This document shows positions 1 through 5,649 of a stretch of 7,327 nucleotides of DNA, piece by piece (position 1 is the stretch's first letter; every line of letters starts with the position of its first letter). The notes below the pieces were generated by a model. That model saw only the letters and a program-made list of their open reading frames with translations, was not told the DNA's origin and did not search any database. A program made the position numbers and the translations under genes. This DNA is from Sulfurospirillum sp. UBA1314 (lineage in GTDB: Bacteria > Campylobacterota > Campylobacteria > Campylobacterales > Sulfurospirillaceae): positions 1 through 7,327 of the forward strand of contig DBTO01000116.1 in assembly GCA_002307095.1 (NCBI GenBank). Direction: 5' to 3'.

Positions 1-23
1 ATTGTAGAGAGAAAAGACACCCT

Positions 24-1403
24 ATGGAAAGAGTAAACATCGAGTATTTCAAAACCCTTTTAGGCGAAGAGAACGTTTATGACGATAAAGCGCATCTGAT
101 TGCATACTGTTACGACGCAACACGCACACGTTATGAGCCAGACGCTGTTTTATTTCCAAGGGATGAGAACGATGTGAGTGAGATTTTAAAGTATTGCAAT
201 GAACACCGCATTATCATCACGCCTCGTGGAGCTGGAAGTGGCTTTACGGGTGGTGCCTTACCCGCCAATGGTGGCATCATCTTAGCGTTTGAAAAACATA
301 TGAATAAAATTTTAGAAATCGACATGGAAAACATGGTCGCCGTAGTACAACCTGGCGTCATTAACATGCACTTGCAACGAGCCGTTGAGGCACAAGGACT
401 TTTTTATCCGCCCGATCCTGCGAGTGAAGAGTACTCCACCATTGGTGGCAATGTCAGCGAAAATGCAGGCGGTATGCGTGCAGCGAAGTACGGCATCACG
501 AAAGATTACGTGATGGCACTTCGTGCTGTTTTGCCCAATGGTGAGATCATTCGTGCAGGAAAACGTACCATTAAAGATGTCGCAGGATATAACATCGCAG
601 GTATTCTTATTGCCAGCGAAGGCACACTTGCTTGCATTACCGAAATCACTTTAAAACTCATCGCTAAACCTAAGATGGCACAAACCGCTATGGGCGTTTT
701 CCCAACAGTCGATGATGCCATGAATGCCGTGTATAAAACGATGGCAGCAGGCGTTACACCCGTTGCGATGGAATTTTTAGATAATCTCTCCATCAATGCC
801 GTTGAGCAAAAGTTCAACAAAGGCTTACCCAAAGATGCAGGGGCGATTCTCATCACCGATGTGGATGGTAACACCCAAGAAGAACTCACCGAACAGCTTG
901 ACATCATCGAACAAGCGTTCTTGGAAAATGGCTGTAGTGGCTTAAAAAGAGCGACTACGCCTGAAGAGTCTAAAAACCTCTGGTTTGCCAGACGCAATGC
1001 GAGCCAGTCTATCACCATTTATGGCAGCAAAAAAATGAACGAAGACATCACTGTTCCTCGCAGCAAACTTCCAGCCTTGCTTAAAGCCATTGGCGAAATT
1101 GCACAAAAATACAACGTCACCGTGCCGTGTTTTGGGCATACAGGTGATGGTAATGTTCATACCAACGTCATGGTTGATGGAAGTGATCCAAAACAACTTG
1201 AGATCGGACATCACGCGATCGAAGAGATTTTTAAAGCCGCTGTTGCTCTTGGTGGAACGCTCAGTGGAGAACACGGCATCGGGCTGAGCAAAGCGCCATT
1301 TATGCACCTTGCTTTTAGTGAAGCTGAAATGGAGCTTTTCCGCTCGGTCAAAAAAGCGTTTGATCCTAACAATATTTTAAACCCTGCCAAAATGGGACTC
1401 TAA
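24..1403 (+). CDS. glcD: FAD-linked 2-hydroxyacid dehydrogenase, GlcD family (glycolate or D-lactate oxidase subunit)
   Basis: This 459-residue protein is a flavoprotein that oxidises a 2-hydroxyacid (glycolate, D-lactate or similar) to the 2-oxoacid and passes electrons on, probably to the quinone pool. The N-terminal half is a PCMH-type FAD-binding domain: PRGAGSGFTGGALP at residues 67-80, PPDPAS at 129-134 and GGNVSENAGG at 141-150. The C-terminal half is the FAD-oxidase C domain, with GHTGDGNVH at 371-379, SGEHGIG at 414-420 and the family ending LNPAKM at 452-457. His372, His379 and the Glu416-His417 pair match the metal/substrate site of the family. The length is normal for GlcD. No GlcE or GlcF partner lies in the window. 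The ATG at 24 gives a typical N-terminus; the upstream ribosome site is weak (AGAG). It abuts the YihY gene, a pairing I recall from C. jejuni Cj1213c/Cj1212c. The family call is firm; the exact substrate cannot be read from sequence. Confidence 0.88.
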   Translation: MERVNIEYFKTLLGEENVYDDKAHLIAYCYDATRTRYEPDAVLFPRDENDVSEILKYCNEHRIIITPRGAGSGFTGGALPANGGIILAFEKHMNKILEIDMENMVAVVQPGVINMHLQRAVEAQGLFYPPDPASEEYSTIGGNVSENAGGMRAAKYGITKDYVMALRAVLPNGEIIRAGKRTIKDVAGYNIAGILIASEGTLACITEITLKLIAKPKMAQTAMGVFPTVDDAMNAVYKTMAAGVTPVAMEFLDNLSINAVEQKFNKGLPKDAGAILITDVDGNTQEELTEQLDIIEQAFLENGCSGLKRATTPEESKNLWFARRNASQSITIYGSKKMNEDITVPRSKLPALLKAIGEIAQKYNVTVPCFGHTGDGNVHTNVMVDGSDPKQLEIGHHAIEEIFKAAVALGGTLSGEHGIGLSKAPFMHLAFSEAEMELFRSVKKAFDPNNILNPAKMGL

Positions 1404-2213
1404 TTGTTAAACACTAAAAGTGGTGTAGAATTTTTCAGAAAGTTAAGAGACGTAGAGCTTGCACACTACGCCTCTTCGCTTAGTTTTCACACCATTTTAG
1501 CGCTGATCCCCATCCTTCTTATTACCTTTAGTATTTTTACCAAACTGCCTCTTTTTGAAGTTTATTACGAAAAACTTCAAGGCTTTATCTTTAGCTCACT
1601 CATTCCTACCCAACAAGATGTGATGATTGGCTATCTGCGAGATTTTATTGCCAATACCAGCAATATGGGAGTCGTAGGCATTATCTTTGTGCTGTACATC
1701 TCCATTATGTTTTTTTTGGACTATGAAAAAATCGTCAGTAAAATCTTTGAGATTCCCTCACGCAGTTTTTGGGAAGCGCTCGCAACCTACTGGACGATGG
1801 TAACCTTAATGCCGCTTGGATTGATCATCTTTTTTTACAGCTCCGCAGTCGTGCAAGAGGTTTTGGATCAAAGTGATGTAACCAGTTCGATTAATTTGGT
1901 TCGTTTTTCGCCCTATTTGATTGTTTGGCTTTTGTATTTCATCATGTATTCGGTCTCCGCTAAAATAAAAATTCACCTTAAAAGTGCCCTCTTCTCCTCC
2001 TTTGTTGCTTCCCTTTTTTGGTATGTCTCTAAAATTCTTTTTGTCTATTATGTAAGCTACAACAAAACGTATCTGAGCATTTATGGCTCCTTTAGCATCC
2101 TTCTTTTCTTCTTCCTCTGGATCTATTTTTCATGGTTTATTTACCTTTATGGTCTGAAATTCTGCTTTTTATTGAATGAAAAAGAGGCTCAAGCCGACAA
2201 TTATAAACTTTAA
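1404..2213 (+). CDS. YihY/BrkB-family inner membrane protein (often mis-annotated as ribonuclease BN)
   Basis: This 269-residue polytopic membrane protein has about six hydrophobic segments (roughly 27-46, 89-105, 128-150, 170-187, 194-217, 228-256). The family signature HYASSLSFHTILALIPILLI lies at 21-40, and the characteristic YGSF...FLWIYFSW...YLYGLKF block lies near the C-terminus (227-252). The family's role is not settled. The name 'ribonuclease BN' (rbn) arose from an early misassignment, since true RNase BN is the soluble ElaC-type enzyme. The start is TTG at 1404, directly after the glcD stop. No other ATG, GTG or TTG codon is in frame before the conserved signature, so the TTG start is needed. 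The ribosome site is weak (GGGA at 1394-1397), so translation is probably coupled to glcD. It ends in tandem in-frame stops (TAA TAA, 2211-2216). The family call is confident; the function is unknown. Confidence 0.9.
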   Translation: MLNTKSGVEFFRKLRDVELAHYASSLSFHTILALIPILLITFSIFTKLPLFEVYYEKLQGFIFSSLIPTQQDVMIGYLRDFIANTSNMGVVGIIFVLYISIMFFLDYEKIVSKIFEIPSRSFWEALATYWTMVTLMPLGLIIFFYSSAVVQEVLDQSDVTSSINLVRFSPYLIVWLLYFIMYSVSAKIKIHLKSALFSSFVASLFWYVSKILFVYYVSYNKTYLSIYGSFSILLFFFLWIYFSWFIYLYGLKFCFLLNEKEAQADNYKL

Positions 2214-2226
2214 TAAATAGATATAT

Positions 2227-2255
2227 TTAACACCTATTTTACAGGTGATTATTAT
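2227..2255 (+). promoter_or_regulatory. Candidate sigma-70 promoter for the 695-residue gene
   Basis: A -35-like TTAACA (2227-2232, 5/6 match to TTGACA) and a -10-like TATTAT (2250-2255, 5/6 match to TATAAT) are separated by 17 bases. Transcription would start near 2262, giving a leader of about 45 bases before the ATG at 2308. Campylobacterota promoters often lack a conserved -35, and such matches arise by chance in AT-rich DNA, so this is a candidate based on position and spacing. Confidence 0.45.
2231..2247. repeat. Small inverted repeat CACCT-N7-AGGTG in the promoter spacer
   Basis: CACCT at 2231-2235 is the exact reverse complement of AGGTG at 2243-2247, with the seven-base centre ATTTTAC. 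It sits between the candidate -35 and -10 boxes, where a bound repressor would block RNA polymerase. A five-base arm is short, so it may be a chance palindrome. As an RNA hairpin it is weak and lacks a U tract, so it is not an intrinsic terminator for yihY. Confidence 0.35.
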
Positions 2256-2294
2256 GATAAACTTTTCCCGTATCAGCTAGTAGCATTCAACAAA

Positions 2295-2300
2295 AAAGGA
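2295..2300 (+). promoter_or_regulatory. Ribosome binding site for the 695-residue gene
   Basis: AAAGGA at 2295-2300 stands seven bases before the ATG at 2308. It is among the best-placed ribosome sites on the plus strand here. It fixes the start and shows the gene is set up for independent translation rather than coupling to yihY. Confidence 0.75.
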
Positions 2301-2307
2301 TTGCATC

Positions 2308-4395
2308 ATGTTTGTGTACGATTTTATTTTCATCTTTATAGGGCTATTAATACTGCTCGTTTTACTCTTTCATAAATCAAAATTGCTTCCCACGTTTAAA
2401 ATAACTATCATTTTAGGACTAGTAGCAATCGGTTTTTATTTAGGTAAATCAGCTCTTCCACCACTGTTTCAGCTACCGGTTAATACTTTTTTTATTAGCT
2501 ATCATAATGCAGACTTTACGCAACTTAAAGCCCTAGATGGCACTGAGACATTCACACTTGAAGAGCACATTGCACCCTTCTTTTACCTTGAAGGTCATGC
2601 GGGGAAAAAACTATATCATGATGAGGAAAAAGACTTTTTCGTTCTTATGGAAGGGATGATTGTTACGCCTAAATCCATACAAAAAACATTTCATTTTAAT
2701 TTAACTTGGGCAAAAGCATACCTCATCATTGATGATCAAGTCATTCAGAAAATTACTAGTACAAACTCTTATGATTACACCTTTTCGCCAGGATTTCATA
2801 CCGTTAAAATCAAAGTTGTTAATACCAATGTCACGCCAACCAAAATGTATGTTAGGATGAGCGATTATGAGCCTATTTTGAGTGATGAAAACATTACACA
2901 AAGCTTGCAACCTTTTGTGCAAAAAGATACAAATCTCTATTATATTTTTGGCTATAAACGTAAAACTATCGATCTTGCAACATCCAATGCTCCTACCATT
3001 GCCTTTTTAAAATCAAGTGAAGGTGGAGCTACCGCATGGGAAATCACGCATTGTAAAGAGTCGAATTTAAAGGCAATCGTTTACAATGGCGTTGGTGATA
3101 CCATCAAAACGGATTGCGATAATGTGTTGCTTTTACGGGCAAAGAAACTAACACCATTGACAGAATTGCCTACCTTATCACAATGCAATGATTATGCGCC
3201 AATGGGCTTTAATTGCCAAAATGGCCCGCAAAAATTAAAAGTACTCAATCAAGAAATCATGCGCTATACAGATATGAACCTAACAGGATTTAGCCCTTCT
3301 TCTAAATATAACACTATAGCATTGCCCGAAATTATACTCGATAAGGAAAAATATAAAGAGCTTGAGCAAATCGAACAAAACATCAATGAAGCTAAAATAG
3401 TCGCTGAAAAACGACGTAAGGATCCTTTCTATGCGTTTGAGAAAAAGCGTTGGTCAGAGATAGTTAAAATTGATGAGGAGCATATTCCTAGCAATAAATT
3501 TCGCGGCTACTTTATGCAATCCAATATGCCTACGTATGTGATGCATTTTGAAGACACCGCTAGCATTAGTGTGCACTATTCGGATAAAAAGAAGTTTTAC
3601 CTTATCGCACCTGATAATTTTCTAGGACTTTGGGTGGGAGATTTTACCTTTGATAAGCAAAGTACAAAAAACATCGTTCTCTCTATCAGTTGGGCAAAAG
3701 CTAAAGTTATTATTGATGGAAATGTCATTTATGAAGGTGACCAATCAGCCACAATTCCTTATACCTTTACACAAGGAAAACACCGCGTAGAAGTTGAGTA
3801 CATGAACAACTACGGGCAAGTTGATTTTTTATGCGATATCCAAGAGGCAACACAGGAAATAGATACTACATTTAAATCACTGCTAACCCCTCAAACCAAA
3901 ATCTATACGGTTGGATTATACGGTGGATGGCGAAATGACCATGGCTTGGATCTTTGGTTGTCTAAAGCAAGCGGACCTATGGTGTTATTTGTTGGATCCT
4001 ACCATGCAACGCATTGGAATATCAAAAATGCTCAAAATCTCCAAGCCGTTGTTTACAACTCTCACAATCCGGGGAGTAGTGTCAAAACAGATAACCCTCA
4101 TGTTAAAATCTTTCATGATGCCAATCTAAACTACGCATCAAGGCTAATGCCTTATTGTTATGATAGACCTGTTTTGCATTGTGAAAATAAAGATGCTTTC
4201 CAACGCAATATTGCATATATACAAAAAATTACAGGTAAAAAACCTGATGGCTTTAGCTCCATTGAAGAGCCCTCTTTTAGTACACAAGGGCTTAAAAAAT
4301 TGGACAATACAAAAGATATTACCGTGCCACAGATTCTCTTAGATGCTTCAGTCTATGAAAAAATCAATGACGCTATGGAAGCGCTACCTCAATAA
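2308..4395 (+). CDS. Uncharacterised membrane-anchored protein with an internally duplicated periplasmic region (PA14-like)
   Basis: I do not recognise this 695-residue protein. Two hydrophobic helices at about 4-22 and 32-47 flank a basic loop (HKSK...K), so by the positive-inside rule the loop is cytoplasmic and residues from about 50 onward lie outside the membrane. That outer part contains two diverged copies of one unit, about 100-353 and 428-687. NLTWAKAYLIIDD (131-143) aligns without gaps to SISWAKAKVIIDG (459-471). LKAIVYN (254-260) matches LQAVVYN (578-584). LPEIILD (339-345) matches VPQILLD (673-679). The WAKA..IIDG..I...YTF..G.H.V.V...N pattern resembles the core of PA14-type beta-sandwich, glycan-binding domains. 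The 'W-x-I ... NL-x-A-VVYN' part resembles a beta module I recall from uncharacterised secreted proteins. A charged helical linker (354-395) joins the copies. Its 3' end overlaps comEC by 23 bases. Sampled segments are AT-richer than glcD or dnaB. A role in surface binding or envelope assembly is only a guess. Confidence 0.88.
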   Translation: MFVYDFIFIFIGLLILLVLLFHKSKLLPTFKITIILGLVAIGFYLGKSALPPLFQLPVNTFFISYHNADFTQLKALDGTETFTLEEHIAPFFYLEGHAGKKLYHDEEKDFFVLMEGMIVTPKSIQKTFHFNLTWAKAYLIIDDQVIQKITSTNSYDYTFSPGFHTVKIKVVNTNVTPTKMYVRMSDYEPILSDENITQSLQPFVQKDTNLYYIFGYKRKTIDLATSNAPTIAFLKSSEGGATAWEITHCKESNLKAIVYNGVGDTIKTDCDNVLLLRAKKLTPLTELPTLSQCNDYAPMGFNCQNGPQKLKVLNQEIMRYTDMNLTGFSPSSKYNTIALPEIILDKEKYKELEQIEQNINEAKIVAEKRRKDPFYAFEKKRWSEIVKIDEEHIPSNKFRGYFMQSNMPTYVMHFEDTASISVHYSDKKKFYLIAPDNFLGLWVGDFTFDKQSTKNIVLSISWAKAKVIIDGNVIYEGDQSATIPYTFTQGKHRVEVEYMNNYGQVDFLCDIQEATQEIDTTFKSLLTPQTKIYTVGLYGGWRNDHGLDLWLSKASGPMVLFVGSYHATHWNIKNAQNLQAVVYNSHNPGSSVKTDNPHVKIFHDANLNYASRLMPYCYDRPVLHCENKDAFQRNIAYIQKITGKKPDGFSSIEEPSFSTQGLKKLDNTKDITVPQILLDASVYEKINDAMEALPQ
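2605..3366 (+). repeat. Internal duplication, copy A (protein residues ~100-353)
   Basis: This is the first copy of the diverged duplicated unit in the unknown protein. It aligns gaplessly with copy B at an offset of 328 residues from about residue 100 (KKLY vs KKFY) to 172 (N172 vs N500), with small indels after that. In the best block (131-146 vs 459-474) 9 of 16 residues are identical. DNA identity is limited, the longest match I noticed being 12 bases (TTGGGCAAAAGC at 2706-2717 and 3690-3701), so the duplication is old. The cysteines at 293 and 303 belong to this copy. Confidence 0.8.
3589..4368 (+). repeat. Internal duplication, copy B (protein residues ~428-687)
   Basis: This is the second copy of the unit. 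It keeps the clearest PA14-like core (SWAKAKVIIDGNVIYEG, then PYTFTQGKHRVEVEYMN), followed by a module with IYTVGLYGGW, GPMVLFVGSYHATHWNI and LQAVVYNSHNPGSSVKTD. The cysteines at 617 and 625 align with 293 and 303 of copy A. The copy ends with VPQILLDASVYEKI, matching LPEIILDKEKYKEL of copy A. Confidence 0.8.
4373..4395. other. Convergent 23-base overlap of two gene tails
   Basis: The stop of the plus-strand unknown gene (TAA, 4393-4395) lies inside comEC, and the stop of minus-strand comEC (TAG read from 4375 to 4373) lies inside the unknown gene. Both reading frames are open and use all 23 shared bases, specifying about the last seven residues of each protein. The two mRNAs must therefore be complementary at their 3' ends. 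Confidence 0.9.
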
Positions 4396-5647
4396 AAAAA
4401 AGACTTGTGAGGCAAAGTGCTAGACAGACAAAAAGTAGGCTACGAAAACGGATCGCTAAAAGTGAAAACCCAACATAGCTAGCTAAAAACCATACAGGAA
4501 AACTAAGCGTAAAGCTTTGGGTCTTTACATGTAAGAATTCCAGCAAATAGCTATCAAATATACCTCCCCAATTCATTACATGTAAAAGCACGCCCAGTGG
4601 ATAAAAGACGATAAACACGAGGCTTGAAAGTGGTGAAGTGAGCTGTAAAAAGGTAAAGACGGGAAAGAAGGTGTGCACGATAGGAACCATTAAGAGAAAA
4701 ACACCCAAATCGATGATGGCAAGTAAGACCCAGCGATTGAGGCTTTCAAAATGGTGTAAAAAGAGAAAAAGATAAAAGACTCCTGCCACCGAAAACCAAA
4801 AGGAGAGCGAAAAAACAAGGCTAGGAAAAAGCGCTAAAAGCCCTAATGTTGTAAGCCCCAGCATCTCGAAAGAGAGCACTTTGATGCCTCGTGAATAGAT
4901 AAAAAATCCCAAAACACTCATCGCAAAGGCACGTAAAAACGAAGGCACAAAATCGATGATAACCATGTAGCCAAATAAAACAACCAACACAACCATGGTC
5001 AAATCCGCTGTGGCATTACGGTAAGGGAAATAACGACTTTGAAAAAACTGATACAGCGGTTTGAGAAAGAAAAAAAGCAGAAAGGAGATGACGCCTACAT
5101 TGTAACCGCTAATAGCGATCAAATGCGAAATACCCCATTTTTGAACCTCGTCGCGAAGCTCTTTGGAGATAGGCGTGGCAAACAGAAGTGTTTTGTAGAG
5201 TTCTGCTATTTTCTCATTTTCATGTTGCTCTTCGACAAAGCAGTACATCGGCTTCACATCAAACGGTGGGTTATCTTCGTAGATTTCATACAGCGCCAAG
5301 GAAGGAGCAAAAAAGCCTTTGAGATAGTCCAAAAACGTCACTTTCTCAACATTTAGCTTGACCTTGACCCTCGTCTTAATCGCCATCGTGACAACGCGCC
5401 ACGATGTGGTGTAAACTTCTGCGCCACTGCCATCCAGTTTGAGCTTGAAAACATCGTAGGTGCGCCCTTTCTCATTCGTTTTCGCGTAGTGATTGAGTAC
5501 GGTTGCCGTGTTTACATGTAACGATTCACGCGTCAGTTTTTTGAAGTGATAAAACTCGATGGAAAGGGAGATACACGCAACGCAAAGCACCACTATCAGT
5601 GTCAAAAAAAATTCCTTTTTACTGACAAAGATTGGTACGTTTAACAT
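4373..5647 (-). CDS. comEC: ComEC/Rec2-family DNA uptake channel, short form without the nuclease domain
   Basis: This 424-residue inner membrane protein should form the channel that carries single-stranded DNA into the cytoplasm during natural transformation. A first helix (11-31) is followed by an OB-like beta region (about 40-110) ending in FLDYLKGFFAPS (105-116). The Competence domain has the hallmark WGISHLIAISGYNVGVI at 171-187 and the conserved PSFLRAFAM at 235-243, amid about eight more membrane segments to the C-terminus. ComEC of Bacillus or Neisseria has over 650 residues and a C-terminal beta-lactamase-fold domain. That domain is absent here, as in the ComE3 of Helicobacter pylori that I recall next to dnaB. 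The start lies two bases after the dnaB stop, and the upstream minus-strand sequence (CTCCTTTATAACC) holds no Shine-Dalgarno, so translation is probably coupled to dnaB. T8 runs occur at both ends of the gene. The 3' end overlaps the convergent unknown gene. Confidence 0.9.
   Translation of the reverse strand: MLNVPIFVSKKEFFLTLIVVLCVACISLSIEFYHFKKLTRESLHVNTATVLNHYAKTNEKGRTYDVFKLKLDGSGAEVYTTSWRVVTMAIKTRVKVKLNVEKVTFLDYLKGFFAPSLALYEIYEDNPPFDVKPMYCFVEEQHENEKIAELYKTLLFATPISKELRDEVQKWGISHLIAISGYNVGVISFLLFFFLKPLYQFFQSRYFPYRNATADLTMVVLVVLFGYMVIIDFVPSFLRAFAMSVLGFFIYSRGIKVLSFEMLGLTTLGLLALFPSLVFSLSFWFSVAGVFYLFLFLHHFESLNRWVLLAIIDLGVFLLMVPIVHTFFPVFTFLQLTSPLSSLVFIVFYPLGVLLHVMNWGGIFDSYLLEFLHVKTQSFTLSFPVWFLASYVGFSLLAIRFRSLLFVCLALCLTSLFFIEVALP
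4381..4420. repeat. Imperfect inverted repeat spanning the convergent gene ends
   Basis: GCGCT-a-CCTCA (4381-4391) pairs with TGAGG-caa-AGTGC (4408-4420): ten base pairs including one G-U, with a small internal loop and a 16-base apical loop containing A8 (T8 on the other strand). Neither strand has a T run after the stem, so it is not a standard intrinsic terminator. It could still form a 3'-end hairpin on either transcript. The large loop makes it only moderately stable. Confidence 0.4.
4525..4534. repeat. 10-base palindrome TTACATGTAA, copy 1 in comEC
   Basis: This perfect palindrome is read in comEC as Leu-His-Val (TTA CAT GTA) at residues 372-374. Two more exact copies lie in the same gene, all in the same frame, and I found none elsewhere in the window. 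Confidence 0.6.
4576..4585. repeat. 10-base palindrome TTACATGTAA, copy 2 in comEC
   Basis: This is the second exact copy, read as Leu-His-Val at comEC residues 355-357. Its flanking bases differ from the other copies, so it is not part of a longer repeat. Confidence 0.6.
5512..5521. repeat. 10-base palindrome TTACATGTAA, copy 3 in comEC
   Basis: This is the third exact copy, about 930 bases from the others near the 5' end of comEC, read as Leu-His-Val at residues 43-45 in the OB-like region. Confidence 0.6.
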
Positions 5648-5649
5648 GG

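Larger units (their letters stand above)
2214..2307. other. Only intergenic region in the window (94 bases)
   Basis: This AT-rich gap separates the glcD–yihY unit from the unknown 695-residue gene. It holds a candidate sigma-70 promoter, a short palindrome inside that promoter's spacer, and a good ribosome binding site at its right end. No GC-rich hairpin followed by a T run is present, so no intrinsic terminator for the yihY transcript is visible. Read-through from glcD–yihY into the next gene is possible. A minor palindrome, GCTA-g-TAGC at 2276-2284, is too short to interpret. Confidence 0.8.

Noticed and set aside
1..23. Possible tail of a gene or an operator before glcD
   Set aside because: Only 23 bases are visible; too little to assign beyond a weak ribosome site.
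506..1018. Minus-strand open frames of up to 170 residues opposite glcD
   Set aside because: The frame is a shadow of the conserved glcD reading frame; no ribosome site or plausible protein features.
1710..1717. T8 run in the yihY gene and A8/T8 runs in comEC (4394-4401, 5604-5611) as phase-variation tracts
   Set aside because: Phase variation in this group mostly uses long G/C tracts; eight-base A/T runs are common by chance in AT-rich DNA, and all frames here are intact.
2231..2256. CACCT-N7-AGGTG hairpin as a terminator for glcD–yihY
   Set aside because: The stem is only five base pairs and no U tract follows; a promoter-spacer palindrome fits better.
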